A DNA stretch of 64,000 bases from Leptospira haakeii (GCF_002812045.1 NZ_NPEG01000002.1:405927-469926), one strand, 5' to 3'; counted from the stretch's first letter, positions 48,223-58,016 are shown. Notes: a model not told the origin generated them from the sequence alone. Translations and numbers: made by a program.

Positions 48223-49799
48223 ACTTTCATAATAATTCTAATTTTCAAAATGAAACCCTAAGAGATTTTTCGAAAGAAGAAGAAAGATCCATCTTAAACA
48301 AAGGATTCGTCTCTATCAGAAACGAATTCCCAATACAAGTTTTTCCCATCATCTCCGGAAAAACGAAAAAATCCTCCCTTATAGTTCCCGCCTTAAATCC
48401 AGCAAATACATCGGAAAAAGTTGCGGATATACATTATTCCTCCATAACGGATGCAGAAGAAGCGATAAAAGACTCGGTCCAATTTTTTGAAATATGGAAA
48501 AACACAAAGCCGGAGATCAGGATTGGTTTTTTAAAAAAAACGGCAGACATTCTACGCTATAAAAAAGCAGAACTCTCTGCACTGATGTCTTTAGAAGTAG
48601 GAAAAGGGATCAAGGATATAGATGCAGAAATTGCAGAAGCAATCGACTTCTGCGAATTTTACGCTAAAGAAGCGGAACATACTTTTCAACCCAGAAAAAG
48701 AGATCTGTTGGGAGAAGAAAATATTTACACCTATATCCCCAGAGGAGTCACATTAGTCGTAGCTCCTTGGAATTTTCCTCTGGCAATCCTTTGTGGAATG
48801 ACGGTAGCTCCATTAGTCGCAGGAAATCCTGTAATAATGAAACCGGCAGAACAATCTTCCGCAATCGCATTCAAACTTTTTAATATATTAATTGAGGCTG
48901 GTATCCCTTCTTCTGCACTTCATTTTTTACCGGGAAAAGGAGAAGAAATCGGAGCCTATTTAGTAAAACATCCTGAAATACATACGATCAATTTTACGGG
49001 CTCCAGAGCGGTCGGATTGGGGATGATCCGAGAGGCGGCTTCTCAAAATCTAAAATTTGTAAAAAAGGTAATCGCCGAAATGGGAGGCAAAAACGCTTTA
49101 ATCGTGGACGAAGACGCAGATCTGGACGAAGCGGTGATCGCATCTATACAATCCGCATTCGGATTCCAGGGACAAAAATGTAGTGCACTTTCACGCATTA
49201 TACTTTTGGAATCTAAATACGATACATTCAAAAACAGATTTATAGACGCATTACAATCTTTAAAACCCGGATTACCGGAAGATCCTTCCGTCAAAGTTGG
49301 ACCGGTCATAGATTCGGAATCAAAAAAAAGATTAGATGGAATAGCATCCCAGTTCTCTTCTAAAATTTTAAGCAAACTTGAGATAACGGATAACCAAAAA
49401 CATTCAGGCTATTTTGTAGAGCCTATCATTTTTGAAAGTGAAGATCCGATTTCTCCTTTGGGACAAACAGAATTTTTCGGACCTTATGTTACTTTATTCA
49501 AGGCTAAAAATTTCGAAGAGGCTATCAAAATAGCGAATAACGTAGATTATGCACTTACCGGCGGAGTTTTCTCCAGAAACCCTAAGAACATACAATATGC
49601 AAAAGAAAATTTCGAAGTCGGCAATCTTTACATCAACAGAGGGATCACCGGAGCTGTCGTAGATAGACAGCCATTCGGAGGTTATAAACTTTCCGGAGTA
49701 GGGGCAAAAGCAGGCGGCCCAGATTATCTAAAACAATTTTTAGAACCGATCAGCATAACTGAAAATACAATGAGAAGAGGGTTTATTCCGGAAACTTAG
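48219..49799 (+). CDS. L-glutamate gamma-semialdehyde (P5C) dehydrogenase
   Basis: NAD-dependent aldehyde dehydrogenase of 526 residues. The active-site Cys321 lies in GQKCSALSR and the general base Glu287 in AEMGG. The cofactor motif FTGSRAVGLGM is at 259-269. The late block ITGAVVDRQPFGGYKLSG (476-493) is the P5CDH signature. It oxidises glutamate semialdehyde from the PRODH step to glutamate. The ATGA overlap with the PRODH gene indicates translational coupling. The two genes together degrade proline for carbon and energy. No proline transporter gene is adjacent. Confidence 0.95.
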   Translation: MNFHNNSNFQNETLRDFSKEEERSILNKGFVSIRNEFPIQVFPIISGKTKKSSLIVPALNPANTSEKVADIHYSSITDAEEAIKDSVQFFEIWKNTKPEIRIGFLKKTADILRYKKAELSALMSLEVGKGIKDIDAEIAEAIDFCEFYAKEAEHTFQPRKRDLLGEENIYTYIPRGVTLVVAPWNFPLAILCGMTVAPLVAGNPVIMKPAEQSSAIAFKLFNILIEAGIPSSALHFLPGKGEEIGAYLVKHPEIHTINFTGSRAVGLGMIREAASQNLKFVKKVIAEMGGKNALIVDEDADLDEAVIASIQSAFGFQGQKCSALSRIILLESKYDTFKNRFIDALQSLKPGLPEDPSVKVGPVIDSESKKRLDGIASQFSSKILSKLEITDNQKHSGYFVEPIIFESEDPISPLGQTEFFGPYVTLFKAKNFEEAIKIANNVDYALTGGVFSRNPKNIQYAKENFEVGNLYINRGITGAVVDRQPFGGYKLSGVGAKAGGPDYLKQFLEPISITENTMRRGFIPET

Positions 49800-49866
49800 G
49801 ATCTTCTTCTTTTTTTCTTGATTCTATCCGTAAGATACCCTCCAATAAGGGCCCTCGGATCCGAAT

Positions 49867-50622
49867 ATGAAGATCGTCTTATTACACGGAATGTGGTCCA
49901 GATCAGATACCCTGGACTCGGTTAAAAAAGTATTAGAACAAAAAGGCCATGAGGTCTTTGCGCCTACACTACCGTTCCATGTATTAAACACAACGCCCGA
50001 TCCCTCATTGGGAAAATATAGACTCATAGACTATGTTGGATTTCTAAAACAGGAAATTCAAAATAAAGGTTGGGAAAAACCCACATTGATCGGCCACTCT
50101 ATGGGAGGATGGTTGGCACAAGCATTGGCTGCAGAAGGTTTTGCATCCAGGATCGTATTGTTTGCTCCGGCAGCCCCCTCAGGAATTTTTCCATTAGGAC
50201 CTTCTCCTTTATATACTTTATTAGAAGTTCCTTTTCGTTGGAAGTTTTGGGCCAAACCTTTCAAACCTACGTATCGTGGAGCAAATTTCGGTTTATTCAA
50301 TCGAATTCCTAAAGATAAAAGAAAAGAATATTATGCTTCTTTAAATTATGAATCAGGTAGGGCACTTTTCGAACTTGCGTTTTGGTTTTTTGATCCTTTC
50401 AAAGGAAGTAAAATCCCTGCAGAAAAAGTAAATTGTCCAGTTCTAGTTTTAGCCGGGGAGAAGGATAGGATCATCCCGATCCGAGTTACGAAAGCAGTCG
50501 CAAGAAGATACGAAAATTCAGAATTTGTGGCTCTTCCCAATCACGCACATTGGCTTACGGACGAGCCCGGAAATGAAAAAATTTTCGAGATCATGTTCAA
50601 TTGGCTGAAACAAAATAGTTAA
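49867..50622 (+). CDS. Alpha/beta hydrolase (251 aa)
   Basis: Cytoplasmic alpha/beta hydrolase. VLLHGMWSRSD gives the oxyanion-loop region, the nucleophile Ser78 is in GHSMGG, Asp200 is in AGEKDRII, and the catalytic His is His226 or His228 in LPNHAHWL. No lid large enough to mark a lipase is visible. A substrate cannot be chosen between ester, lactone or epoxide types. There is no clear operon partner: a 67-bp gap follows the P5C dehydrogenase gene, and the next gene is an unrelated membrane protein. Confidence 0.88.
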   Translation: MKIVLLHGMWSRSDTLDSVKKVLEQKGHEVFAPTLPFHVLNTTPDPSLGKYRLIDYVGFLKQEIQNKGWEKPTLIGHSMGGWLAQALAAEGFASRIVLFAPAAPSGIFPLGPSPLYTLLEVPFRWKFWAKPFKPTYRGANFGLFNRIPKDKRKEYYASLNYESGRALFELAFWFFDPFKGSKIPAEKVNCPVLVLAGEKDRIIPIRVTKAVARRYENSEFVALPNHAHWLTDEPGNEKIFEIMFNWLKQNS

Positions 50623-50685
50623 AACGTTCAAAAAAGCCAAAAGTCATCCGTTATTAGTAAGAAATACATATTCGGAGAAATATTA

Positions 50686-51420
50686 ATGAAAGAAGAGATA
50701 GGAACATTCGTAAAAACTGCAGTCAAAAGTTCTGCAAAAATATTTTTACTTTCTTCCATAGCGCTCTTTCTTGGATTCATTTTTAATCTTTTTTTATTGG
50801 CGTTTTGTTTTCCTGAAATGAAAAGTATCGCGTCCAATCTGGGGCCGATGCCAATCGCGAGAGCGGGAGGAATAGGAGCAGTTCTTGCATTAATCGTAAT
50901 AGTCTTAGAGCTCTGGCCGATCGTTCTTTTGGTGATCGGATTTGCATTTGTATTTCCTTTTCTTTACTTCCTTGGGATCAAAAAATATCTTTTAGGAAGA
51001 GAATTAGGAAATCTGGTCTCAGAGAACAAAGCTTGGTTCACTGATAATGTTTCAAAAACACTTTCTGAAATGATCAAAAAAAGAGTTGGGTCAGAAAAGA
51101 TCGATAATTGGGGTAAGTTTATCTCTTCTAAACTTAAAGATCTGCCTACATTTTTACAAGAAAAGGAAAACTTGCCAAAAGTTCTTCGTTTCATTTTGCA
51201 AACTTTCTTAAAAAAGATCGGAATCGCAGAATTTGCAGATGAAGTTGCAGCCGCTTACGAACAAAAAGGAACCCAGGATATTTCCGTTTTAGAAGAAATC
51301 ATCAAGGCAAGTTTGAATAAGGCAATAGACAAACAAATGGAACCTTCTCCTCCGTTATTTTTCTATATCGTATTCGGAGCAAATTTCGGGATCTTCTTAC
51401 TCGTTAAAATCCTAATATAA
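50686..51420 (+). CDS. Unknown membrane protein (244 aa)
   Basis: Three hydrophobic helices: about 20-38, 62-93 (possibly two) and 225-243 at the C-terminus. Between them is a charged, helical soluble region (about 100-220) with many Lys and Glu. I do not recognise the family. The start is good: GGAGA seven bases before the ATG. A 9-bp inverted repeat follows the stop and may be a terminator. Confidence 0.7.
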   Translation: MKEEIGTFVKTAVKSSAKIFLLSSIALFLGFIFNLFLLAFCFPEMKSIASNLGPMPIARAGGIGAVLALIVIVLELWPIVLLVIGFAFVFPFLYFLGIKKYLLGRELGNLVSENKAWFTDNVSKTLSEMIKKRVGSEKIDNWGKFISSKLKDLPTFLQEKENLPKVLRFILQTFLKKIGIAEFADEVAAAYEQKGTQDISVLEEIIKASLNKAIDKQMEPSPPLFFYIVFGANFGIFLLVKILI

Positions 51421-51427
51421 AAAAGTC

Positions 51428-51463
51428 TAGTTCGTCGTAACGATTTCCAGATAGGACGAACTA
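51428..51463 (+). terminator. Inverted repeat after the membrane-protein gene
   Basis: TAGTTCGTC (51428-51436) and GACGAACTA (51455-51463), an 18-nt loop, then an AT-rich run with TCCTTTT. It is a candidate terminator, weaker than the others because of the long loop. Confidence 0.45.
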
Positions 51464-51490
51464 ATATTTAGTCCTTTTCGGATTTCGTTT

Positions 51491-52342
51491 ATGAAAAAAT
51501 ATAAACTTCTTCTTCTATCCTTAATTTTTTGCTGCTGCAGCAGTTATGAAGAAATGAATATGGAAGAAGATAAAGCCTTTCAGAAACTCAAAGAATCAGA
51601 GATATTCTACCAAGAGTATTTTATTCAAAACAAAAAAGAAGAGACTCCTGTCCATTGGATCAGCACTGGATGCAAACCGGATAAAAAGAAGGTTCTCATC
51701 TTTGTCCACGGGTCTCCGGGCAATTGGTCGAATTATCTCAGATATTTAAAAGATCCTGAATTATTAAAGGTCTATTGTATGTTTGGATTAGACCGACCAG
51801 GTTTCGGAAAATCTCCCGGCACAATCGCAGATGTGAGCGGCCAGGCGGAAAAAATTTTAGACAATCTATCAAAACTTCCTGAAATACAAAAAGGAAAAAA
51901 ATCGATTTCTATATTAGGACATTCTTATGGAGGTCCAGTCGCCGCAAGAATGGCTTCCATTTCTCCTGAAAAATTTCAATATCTGTTTTTATTAGCAGCC
52001 GCTATGGATCCGGAAAAGGAAGAAATCAAATGGTATAATACGATCGCAGATACTTGGATTGCCGGCTGGATCTTACCTGAAGAATGGACCCATAGCAATT
52101 CAGAAATGTTACCCTTAAAAGAACAGTTAAAAAGTTTAGTCCCTGAATGGAAAAGGATCACGGCAAAAACAATTGTGATCCAAGGAGAAGAAGACGGTCT
52201 TGTAGATCCAAAAAATCTGGACTTTATTCAGAAAAATTTTTTGACGGAAACGAAAACTTATCTTCTTCCAAAGGAAGGACATTTTCTTCCTTGGAAAAAC
52301 TACGATCTAATTCATAAATTATTAATAGAGTTCTCGAATTGA
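51491..52342 (+). CDS. Lipoprotein alpha/beta hydrolase (283 aa)
   Basis: Lipid-anchored hydrolase. A short signal peptide ends in IFCCC (Cys14-16), a spirochaetal lipobox. HGSPGNWSNY starts at 73, the nucleophile Ser145 is in GHSYGG, Asp235 (or Asp239) is in QGEEDGLVDP, and His264 is in KEGHFLPW. It lacks strong similarity to lipase lids. It is likely an outer-membrane or periplasmic esterase of unknown substrate. It converges with the HTH_42 gene, the two stops being one base apart. Confidence 0.85.
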   Translation: MKKYKLLLLSLIFCCCSSYEEMNMEEDKAFQKLKESEIFYQEYFIQNKKEETPVHWISTGCKPDKKKVLIFVHGSPGNWSNYLRYLKDPELLKVYCMFGLDRPGFGKSPGTIADVSGQAEKILDNLSKLPEIQKGKKSISILGHSYGGPVAARMASISPEKFQYLFLLAAAMDPEKEEIKWYNTIADTWIAGWILPEEWTHSNSEMLPLKEQLKSLVPEWKRITAKTIVIQGEEDGLVDPKNLDFIQKNFLTETKTYLLPKEGHFLPWKNYDLIHKLLIEFSN

Positions 52343-52343
52343 T

Positions 52344-53417
52344 CTAAACTTCAAGGACCAGGTTTTTTCCAAGAAAAGTAGCATATTCTTCGGCTGCTTT
52401 CTTCAGTTTCTTTTTTAGATTCGCATTTAACGGTTTATAAGGATTTACTTTAAGGACAACATCTTCCTTTTTGAATTCCCTCTGCCAAATCCCGCTTACC
52501 CAACCATTAATAACCAAGGTAGGCCTGAAAAGATCATCCGCCGGAGTTAAAAGCCTTTTAGGAGGCGGATCCATACAATCTTTACGATCCGTAAAGGCCA
52601 GTAAAAACTCGTCAAACGCAGGAAGCAGAAATAATGTATCGGAATCCTTTTCTACTATATTCATTTTTTTTGGAATATAGTAAATCTGATCATCCTTTTG
52701 AAAACTGGTCAATTTAGAGCCAAAACTTTCCACACCTGCCTTCGCATCCTTTACATTCAACCCGGACCACCATACAAAATCCGCCAAGGTAGCCGGAGCC
52801 CTGGTGTCGAAATATTGTTTAGTGAGATGATAGAGCGCTTCTTCCTTTGGCTTTATAACCTTTTTGATCTTTGGGATCCACTCTTCGATCAATGTGTAGG
52901 TAAAATCTTTATCTCTTCTGGGACCGAAACAGATCAGACCTTCTAAACCTGCTCTTTGCAGAATATGAGACAATCTAGTAGTATTTGTTATAATTCCGGA
53001 TTTTTCCAAAATAGAGGAGATTTCTTTTCTGGTAAGAAAGTTTTGGTTCGCAAGATTTTTAGAAAGAATAGAATAACATTTTTTTAATACTTTAGGATCT
53101 AACTCTATCTTTTTATAATGAGCTGCGTATTTGGAAATTGTGGGGGGACCCAATAAGTCCAATAACCAATAGATATCCTTAGCGGAAACCACATGTAATG
53201 TTCCTCTCAAAGGCCAAGATCGAATGATCTTTTTATCCAGAAACGCGGACTCTATATCTTCCTCATTCAAACCGGGGGCCCTAAGTCCAATGGCCCATTT
53301 AGAGGCAGCATAGTCTTGGCCTTGGATAGCAACCAAATCTTGTACCAACTTTTCAGGAGAAGAATACATAGAATTCAGAACATTCAGATGTTTCAGCCTT
53401 GTTAATGCAATATTCAC
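52344..53417 (-). CDS. HTH_42 (AlkZ/YcaQ-like) winged-helix protein
   Basis: A 357-residue protein of the HTH_42 winged-helix family, which contains the DNA glycosylases AlkZ and AlkX (YcaQ). The N-terminal VAIQGQDYAASKWAIGLR has the paired glutamines (Gln32, Gln34) at the position of the AlkZ QxQ active-site motif. RSWPLRGTLHVV and DIYWLLDLLGPP follow, then FVWWSGLNVKDA. The family unhooks interstrand crosslinks or removes bulky N7 adducts; activity here is untested. It is divergent from the AlkC-like glycosylase gene across 174 bp. Confidence 0.85.
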   Translation of the reverse strand: MNIALTRLKHLNVLNSMYSSPEKLVQDLVAIQGQDYAASKWAIGLRAPGLNEEDIESAFLDKKIIRSWPLRGTLHVVSAKDIYWLLDLLGPPTISKYAAHYKKIELDPKVLKKCYSILSKNLANQNFLTRKEISSILEKSGIITNTTRLSHILQRAGLEGLICFGPRRDKDFTYTLIEEWIPKIKKVIKPKEEALYHLTKQYFDTRAPATLADFVWWSGLNVKDAKAGVESFGSKLTSFQKDDQIYYIPKKMNIVEKDSDTLFLLPAFDEFLLAFTDRKDCMDPPPKRLLTPADDLFRPTLVINGWVSGIWQREFKKEDVVLKVNPYKPLNANLKKKLKKAAEEYATFLGKNLVLEV

Positions 53418-53591
53418 GTAAGTATTATCTAATCTATAAAATATGATTTTTCGGGAATCATTTTACTATTTCCGAAAGAAAACCGACGCAAGTATCGTTA
53501 TTAAATATTTCTGCAATCATCAAGACTTTTCCAAAGTCAATAGTGAAAAATACTACCTATAAAAAGTCGTAAATGGACCATAATAAAATTT

Positions 53592-54713
53592 ATGGCGGAA
53601 GCTCTTAAGAACTTTTATGACGACAAGGTTCTCTTGGAGTTAGGAACCCTATTCTCCACAATATTATCTCATAAAAAACCGAAAAATTGGGTCCAAGAGA
53701 TCAAACGTAACGATTGGAAGAAGTTAGAACTCAAACAAAGGATCAAAAGAATTGCAGAAGTATTATCGAACTCTCTTCCTAAACCTTTTCCAAAAGCAGT
53801 CTCACCTTTATTAAAAATTTCGAAAGTCCTTGAGAAAAAATTCCCGGGAACCCAAAGGTTTTATATTATCTTCTTAGGAGATATCGTAGAAATTTCGGGA
53901 ATCGATTATCCGGAAGAATCCTTACATTGTATGGAGAAGATCACTCAGATCATTTCTTGTGAATTCTCCATTCGAGAATTTCTAATTCGATATCCAGATA
54001 TCACTTGGAAAAAAATGTTAGAATGGTCCAAACATTCTCATCCAGGAACAAGAAGATTAGCAAGTGAAGGTTCTCGTCCGAGATTACCATGGGGGAAAGG
54101 AATTCCTGGATTAAAACAAGATCCCCAAAAAACTCTTTCCATTTTGGAAAATTTAAAAAACGATCCTGATGAAGTAGTTCGCAGAAGTGTGGCAAACCAT
54201 CTGAATGATATTTCTAAAGATCATCCAGACTTAGTAATATCGCTTGCGAAAAAATGGAAGGGTATATCCGAAAATACGGACCTTCTACTAAAACATGCGC
54301 TCAGGGGTTTATTAAAGCAAGGCAACTCGGATACACTTTCTATCTTTGGGTTCCCAAAAAATAAATCCGCTAAAATTTCGAAATTGGAGCTCCTACCTAA
54401 AACCGTAGAGATTGGAAAACATCTGATCTATAAGTTCGAAATGAAATCGGAAGCGAAAGAACCCACACTTTATAGATTAGAATCCAAGATCTATTATCTA
54501 AAACCTTCGGGGAAATTTTCAGTAAAAGTATTTCAAATAGAAGAAAAAGAATTTTCTCCGAATGAAACAAAAGTTTATGAAAGAAAACAATCTTTTCAAC
54601 AAATGACAACCAGAACCCATTTCCCCGGAATCCATAAATTGGAAATTATAGTGAACGGAGAAACAAAAACAAAAGCAGAATTTAAAGTTTCAAATCCTAA
54701 AACTACAAAATAA
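53592..54713 (+). CDS. alkC: AlkC-family DNA alkylation-repair glycosylase
   Basis: HEAT-like-repeat DNA glycosylase. RRLASEGSRPRLPWG (154-168) and VRRSVANHLNDISKDHP (196-212) are the AlkC signatures. The region after about 260 (KLELLPKTVEIGKHLIYKF onward) is beta-rich and fits the Ig-like domain that distinguishes AlkC from AlkD. It should remove 3-methyladenine-type lesions. The divergent neighbour is a second putative glycosylase. A DUF606 transporter gene follows nine bases after the stop. No strong ribosome site is seen at the ATG. Confidence 0.88.
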   Translation: MAEALKNFYDDKVLLELGTLFSTILSHKKPKNWVQEIKRNDWKKLELKQRIKRIAEVLSNSLPKPFPKAVSPLLKISKVLEKKFPGTQRFYIIFLGDIVEISGIDYPEESLHCMEKITQIISCEFSIREFLIRYPDITWKKMLEWSKHSHPGTRRLASEGSRPRLPWGKGIPGLKQDPQKTLSILENLKNDPDEVVRRSVANHLNDISKDHPDLVISLAKKWKGISENTDLLLKHALRGLLKQGNSDTLSIFGFPKNKSAKISKLELLPKTVEIGKHLIYKFEMKSEAKEPTLYRLESKIYYLKPSGKFSVKVFQIEEKEFSPNETKVYERKQSFQQMTTRTHFPGIHKLEIIVNGETKTKAEFKVSNPKTTK

Positions 54714-54722
54714 CATAAACAT

Positions 54723-55178
54723 ATGAATCTACTATTACCGATAATTTTCGCGCTTCTTTCAGGACTCGCTATGTCCATACAACCAGGCATCAATTCTATA
54801 TTAGGAAAAAATATAGAAAGCCCATGGCTTGCCTCTACAATTTCTTTTTTCATTGGAACCATCGCCTTAGGAATTATAACTTTCGTGTTGGGAGAGATGA
54901 AATCGACTGCATTCATAGTGCAAACAATCAAGGAACAACCTTGGTGGATCTGGATCGGAGGATTTTTAGGAGCAATCGTAGTCACTTCCTCTTTGGTTTT
55001 TGCTCCTAAGATAGGAGCCACGAGTTGGATCGCTTTATTCTTATTGGGTCAAGTTATAACTTCTATCTTATTAGAAAAATGGGGCGTATTAGGATTTCCT
55101 GAAAAACCGATTTCAATTCAAAAGATGGTCGGATTAGGATTGTTAATTGTAAGCGCTTGGTTGGTTAAAAAAGGGTAA
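54723..55178 (+). CDS. DUF606/YdcZ-type DMT membrane protein
   Basis: A 151-residue protein with five hydrophobic segments, one DMT-like half-transporter. MSIQPGINSILGKNIESPW (17-35) and KIGATSWIALFLLGQ with a short EKW motif are typical of the DUF606 (YdcZ) family. Such proteins work as dimers or pairs; substrates are unknown. It is nine bases after the AlkC-like gene and is likely co-transcribed, with no obvious functional link. Confidence 0.88.
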   Translation: MNLLLPIIFALLSGLAMSIQPGINSILGKNIESPWLASTISFFIGTIALGIITFVLGEMKSTAFIVQTIKEQPWWIWIGGFLGAIVVTSSLVFAPKIGATSWIALFLLGQVITSILLEKWGVLGFPEKPISIQKMVGLGLLIVSAWLVKKG

Positions 55179-55362
55179 CTGAATTCCAACAAAGCACCGA
55201 TTTCACTCGGAATCCGCATCCAACAATGCTGCGGTAGTGATGCGAAGGTCTTTAGTCCGGGCTTGGCCCGGATGAGCGCGAATGCGCGAAACCGTAGCAG
55301 CACGACTCCCGCGAAGCGGGAGGACCGCCCAAATAAACCATAAAAAAGATAATTAACTTTTT
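55179..55362. repeat. GC-rich hairpin cluster left of the ABC-F gene
   Basis: Three hairpins lie in about 70 bp of GC-rich DNA: TCCGGGC/GCCCGGA (55256-55272), GCGC/GCGC (55276-55287) and CTCCCGC/GCGGGAG (55306-55322). It begins with a GAATTCCAACAAAG half-motif. The composition differs from the AT-rich genes around it, as in REP-type intergenic repeats. A similar patch flanks the ABC-F gene on the right. Confidence 0.5.
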
Positions 55363-56859
55363 TTAATAATCTTCGTCGGACCAGCCAACATCATTGAGGA
55401 AGTCTTCGTAAGAACCGTCGAAAATCCGAATCGTATCGTTATCGAAGACGATCAACTTTGTTGCAACAGCCCTAAGATGCATTTCGTTGTGAGTTACCAT
55501 GATAAGGGAACCTTCGAACTCATCGATCGCTTCTATCAGTGCGTCGCATGATTGCATGTCCAAGTGATTGGTAGGTTCATCCAAAAATAGAAGATGGCAA
55601 GGAGTCACCAAAATTTTTCCAAGCATCACTCTACTCTTCTCGCCACCCGAAAGAACCTTGATCTTTTTCAAAGACATATCATCGGAGAACATCAATCCAC
55701 CTGCGATAGTTCTAGCGAGCCATTCGGTGCAAGACTTATCCGCACTCATAATTTCTTCAGTGACGGTCGCGTTCTCATTCAGATTCAATTTATTCGTCTG
55801 ACCGAAATAACCTTCTTTCAATGCAGGATGTTTTTGGATTTTTCCGGAACTTGGTTGGAGTTCCCCAGCAAGAAGTTTCAGAAGAGTTGATTTACCCTTA
55901 CCGTTTTTACCGATGATACAAATCCGATCTCTCTTACCAACACTCAGAGAAAAGTCGGAAATCAAAAAAGGTTCCTTACCAGAATAAGAGAACGAAATAT
56001 TTTCCGCAGACAACATTTGACTAGCTGCGAAAGGTGCGGAATTAAAATATAATTCCAAACTTTCGATCTCTTCCAGCGCCTTCATCTCGCCTTGTTTCTC
56101 CAGTTTTTTTACCCTAGATTGAGCGCGGCTCGCGAAACTCGCCTTCGCTTTGAAACGTGCGATAAAGATCTCTTCTTGTTTTCTTTTTTTCGCCTCGTTC
56201 AAACGAGTCCTTTCATAAATTTCTTCGGCCTGATTGATCTGATTATAAAGTTTATCAGTATCACCTTGGACCTTGATCGCTTTCGTACGATGGATCGCCG
56301 CAGTATGAGTCACCACACTATCCATAAAACTTCTATCGTGAGTGACCAAAATGATCTCGCCTTCCCACTCGCGTAGAAATTCCTCAAGCCAACGAATAGT
56401 AACGATATCTAAATAGTTGTTCGGTTCGTCTAACATCAGTAAGTCGGGACCAGACACTAAAAGTTTCGCCAAATTCATCCGGATCTGATAACCACCCGAA
56501 AACTCCTCCGGGCTTCTTTCCAGATCCGCTTCCGAAAAACCCAAACCGGATAAAACTTTTTCAACCTGCCAAGTTTCGTATTCTTCACCTTCAGGAAGAC
56601 CAAGCGCACATTCTTCCAACACAGTAGGCTTAGTAAATTTCAAGTGCTGCTGTAAATGTCCGATCTTATAACCCTTCGGCACGGTAATAGAACCGGAATC
56701 TGGCTCCACATTTCCCAAAATCATTTGGAACAAAGTAGACTTACCGTGGCCGTTCCGTCCTACAAGACCTAACTTTTCACCCCGATTCAAACTCAGGTTC
56801 AGATCATCGAACAACAAATTAGAAGTATAAGATTTATGAAGATTGGAAATTTTGATCAT
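55363..56859 (-). CDS. ABC-F family ATPase
   Basis: Soluble protein of 498 residues with two ABC cassettes and no membrane domain. The first cassette has GRNGHGKST and [13 protein letters not shown]; the second has [22 protein letters not shown] and [13 protein letters not shown]. The basic linker between them ([18 protein letters not shown]) is the ABC-F arm that enters the ribosomal E-site region. Members relieve ribosome stalling or confer antibiotic resistance; this one is not assigned to a subfamily. The long frame begins at TTG 56895, but ATG 56859 ([11 protein letters not shown]) is the natural start. GC-rich repeats lie on both sides. Confidence 0.93.
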   Translation of the reverse strand: MIKISNLHKSYTSNLLFDDLNLSLNRGEKLGLVGRNGHGKSTLFQMILGNVEPDSGSITVPKGYKIGHLQQHLKFTKPTVLEECALGLPEGEEYETWQVEKVLSGLGFSEADLERSPEEFSGGYQIRMNLAKLLVSGPDLLMLDEPNNYLDIVTIRWLEEFLREWEGEIILVTHDRSFMDSVVTHTAAIHRTKAIKVQGDTDKLYNQINQAEEIYERTRLNEAKKRKQEEIFIARFKAKASFASRAQSRVKKLEKQGEMKALEEIESLELYFNSAPFAASQMLSAENISFSYSGKEPFLISDFSLSVGKRDRICIIGKNGKGKSTLLKLLAGELQPSSGKIQKHPALKEGYFGQTNKLNLNENATVTEEIMSADKSCTEWLARTIAGGLMFSDDMSLKKIKVLSGGEKSRVMLGKILVTPCHLLFLDEPTNHLDMQSCDALIEAIDEFEGSLIMVTHNEMHLRAVATKLIVFDNDTIRIFDGSYEDFLNDVGWSDEDY

Positions 56860-57424
56860 CTTTAAGTGCGCTCTATATAAACCAAAGTTTTTCAAGGGTC
56901 CAAGATTTCACCTAAAATTGACTGTAGGAATTCCAACAGATATAAGGATTAGGGCGTTCCCCGTGGGTAGGAGCTCCAACAGTAAATATTCTTAGAATCC
57001 CACGGGGTCGGGCTACTCCAGGCTTCGCGTTCCGCTTCGGACTCCTCGCGAATGCCCCGTAGGGAGCGAGCAAACCCGAGATAGCCAGAGACATTTTATC
57101 GAAGGCTCGCCAAAACTATCGGTCTTCGGCTGCGGGGTCCGCTTCGCGCCTTCCGTATCCCTAACGCTAGTTTTAAGATCAAAATGCGGCCTTCACGAAA
57201 TTCGATACAATGCAAGTAATTTCTAAGTGCAAATCTTGTTGGAATTCCTACAAGATTTACGTGGAATTCGTATTGAAAGAATTAGATTTCTATGATATAG
57301 AGGCCTTGCTCTCCCACCAACCCACCTCCACCACCCAATACAGGGTGGGGCCGCTTTTGCAAATTCACCATTGCGCGAGCTTGATGTATTAATTTAAGGT
57401 AGAGCGGTTTTATCTAACTGAAAA
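56860..57424. repeat. Long gene-free stretch with palindromes and GC-rich repeats
   Basis: A 565-bp gap without a convincing gene. It contains TGTAGGAATTCCAACA at 56923-56938, TAGGAGCTCCAACA at 56968-56981, a 9-bp inverted repeat CCCCGTGGG/CCCACGGGG (56959-56967 and 56999-57007), and a near-perfect 28-bp palindrome centred on GGAATTCC at 57231-57258. The middle 57001-57180 is GC-rich with several short hairpins such as TCCGCTTCGGA. I read it as a cluster of dispersed repeat elements, not a gene. Confidence 0.5.
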
Positions 57425-57832
57425 TTATAAATGCCTGATCTCCACAGGCTGGTTATGCCAATTATTATTCAAACCATCTGCATACCAGACAGGCGCTTCG
57501 ATTAGCTCGTTTAGATCTGCATTATCTAGAGTAGAAATAGCAACACTTATGAAGGCACCGCCAATTTCTTTGATATAACCTTTAGAGAAAGTCCTTACTC
57601 CGCAATTTTTGCAAAAATGGTGTTTGCTACTTTTCGTATTAAATTCGTAAAAGTTAAGGCTATCTTCTCCGCTTAATAAACGAAAGGATTCAGGTTTAAC
57701 GATGATAGACCAGTTTCGGACTTTTCTACAGAAGGAACAATTACATCTACCTGTACCCGCACTCAAATCCAAATCTGCTTCGTAACGAACCGCACCACAA
57801 TGACAACTTCCAGAATACTTTTTAAGGCTCAT
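57425..57832 (-). CDS. GFA-family zinc protein (glutathione-dependent formaldehyde-activating-like)
   Basis: Zinc-binding protein of 135 residues. Conserved cysteines are Cys10/Cys12 ([11 protein letters not shown]), Cys30/Cys32/Cys35 (CNCSFC) and Cys74/Cys77 (FCKNCGVR), matching the GFA/CENP-V fold. Family members bind glutathione adducts in formaldehyde metabolism, although many have other or unknown roles. AAGGAG six bases before the ATG supports the start. A perfect 27-bp dyad lies about 70 bp upstream and may regulate it. Confidence 0.93.
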   Translation of the reverse strand: MSLKKYSGSCHCGAVRYEADLDLSAGTGRCNCSFCRKVRNWSIIVKPESFRLLSGEDSLNFYEFNTKSSKHHFCKNCGVRTFSKGYIKEIGGAFISVAISTLDNADLNELIEAPVWYADGLNNNWHNQPVEIRHL

Positions 57833-57901
57833 AAATAACTCCTTTCAGATCTTTAAAGTGGATTAAAAACTTTCGATCCGTATATGATCAATATTACTGC
57901 T

Positions 57902-57928
57902 TAAATATGACAAAATCTGTCATATTTA
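57902..57928. promoter_or_regulatory. Perfect 27-bp dyad upstream of the GFA gene
   Basis: TAAATATGACA (57902-57912) and TGTCATATTTA (57918-57928) around a 5-nt centre. Such a long perfect dyad between the end of the TetR gene and the GFA gene is a strong candidate operator or promoter-proximal hairpin. The regulator may be the adjacent TetR protein or another one. Confidence 0.5.
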
Positions 57929-58016
57929 GAAATCGGATCTAGAAAAAATTAAAAATTTCTACAATTTGAATTCATTATCTTTGATTCATATTGGCTAAAT
58001 AGGAATAATCGAAAAT

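Noticed and set aside
57210..57392. 60-residue plus-strand frame in the gap right of the ABC-F gene
   Set aside because: It overlaps a palindrome, has no ribosome site and no recognisable sequence.
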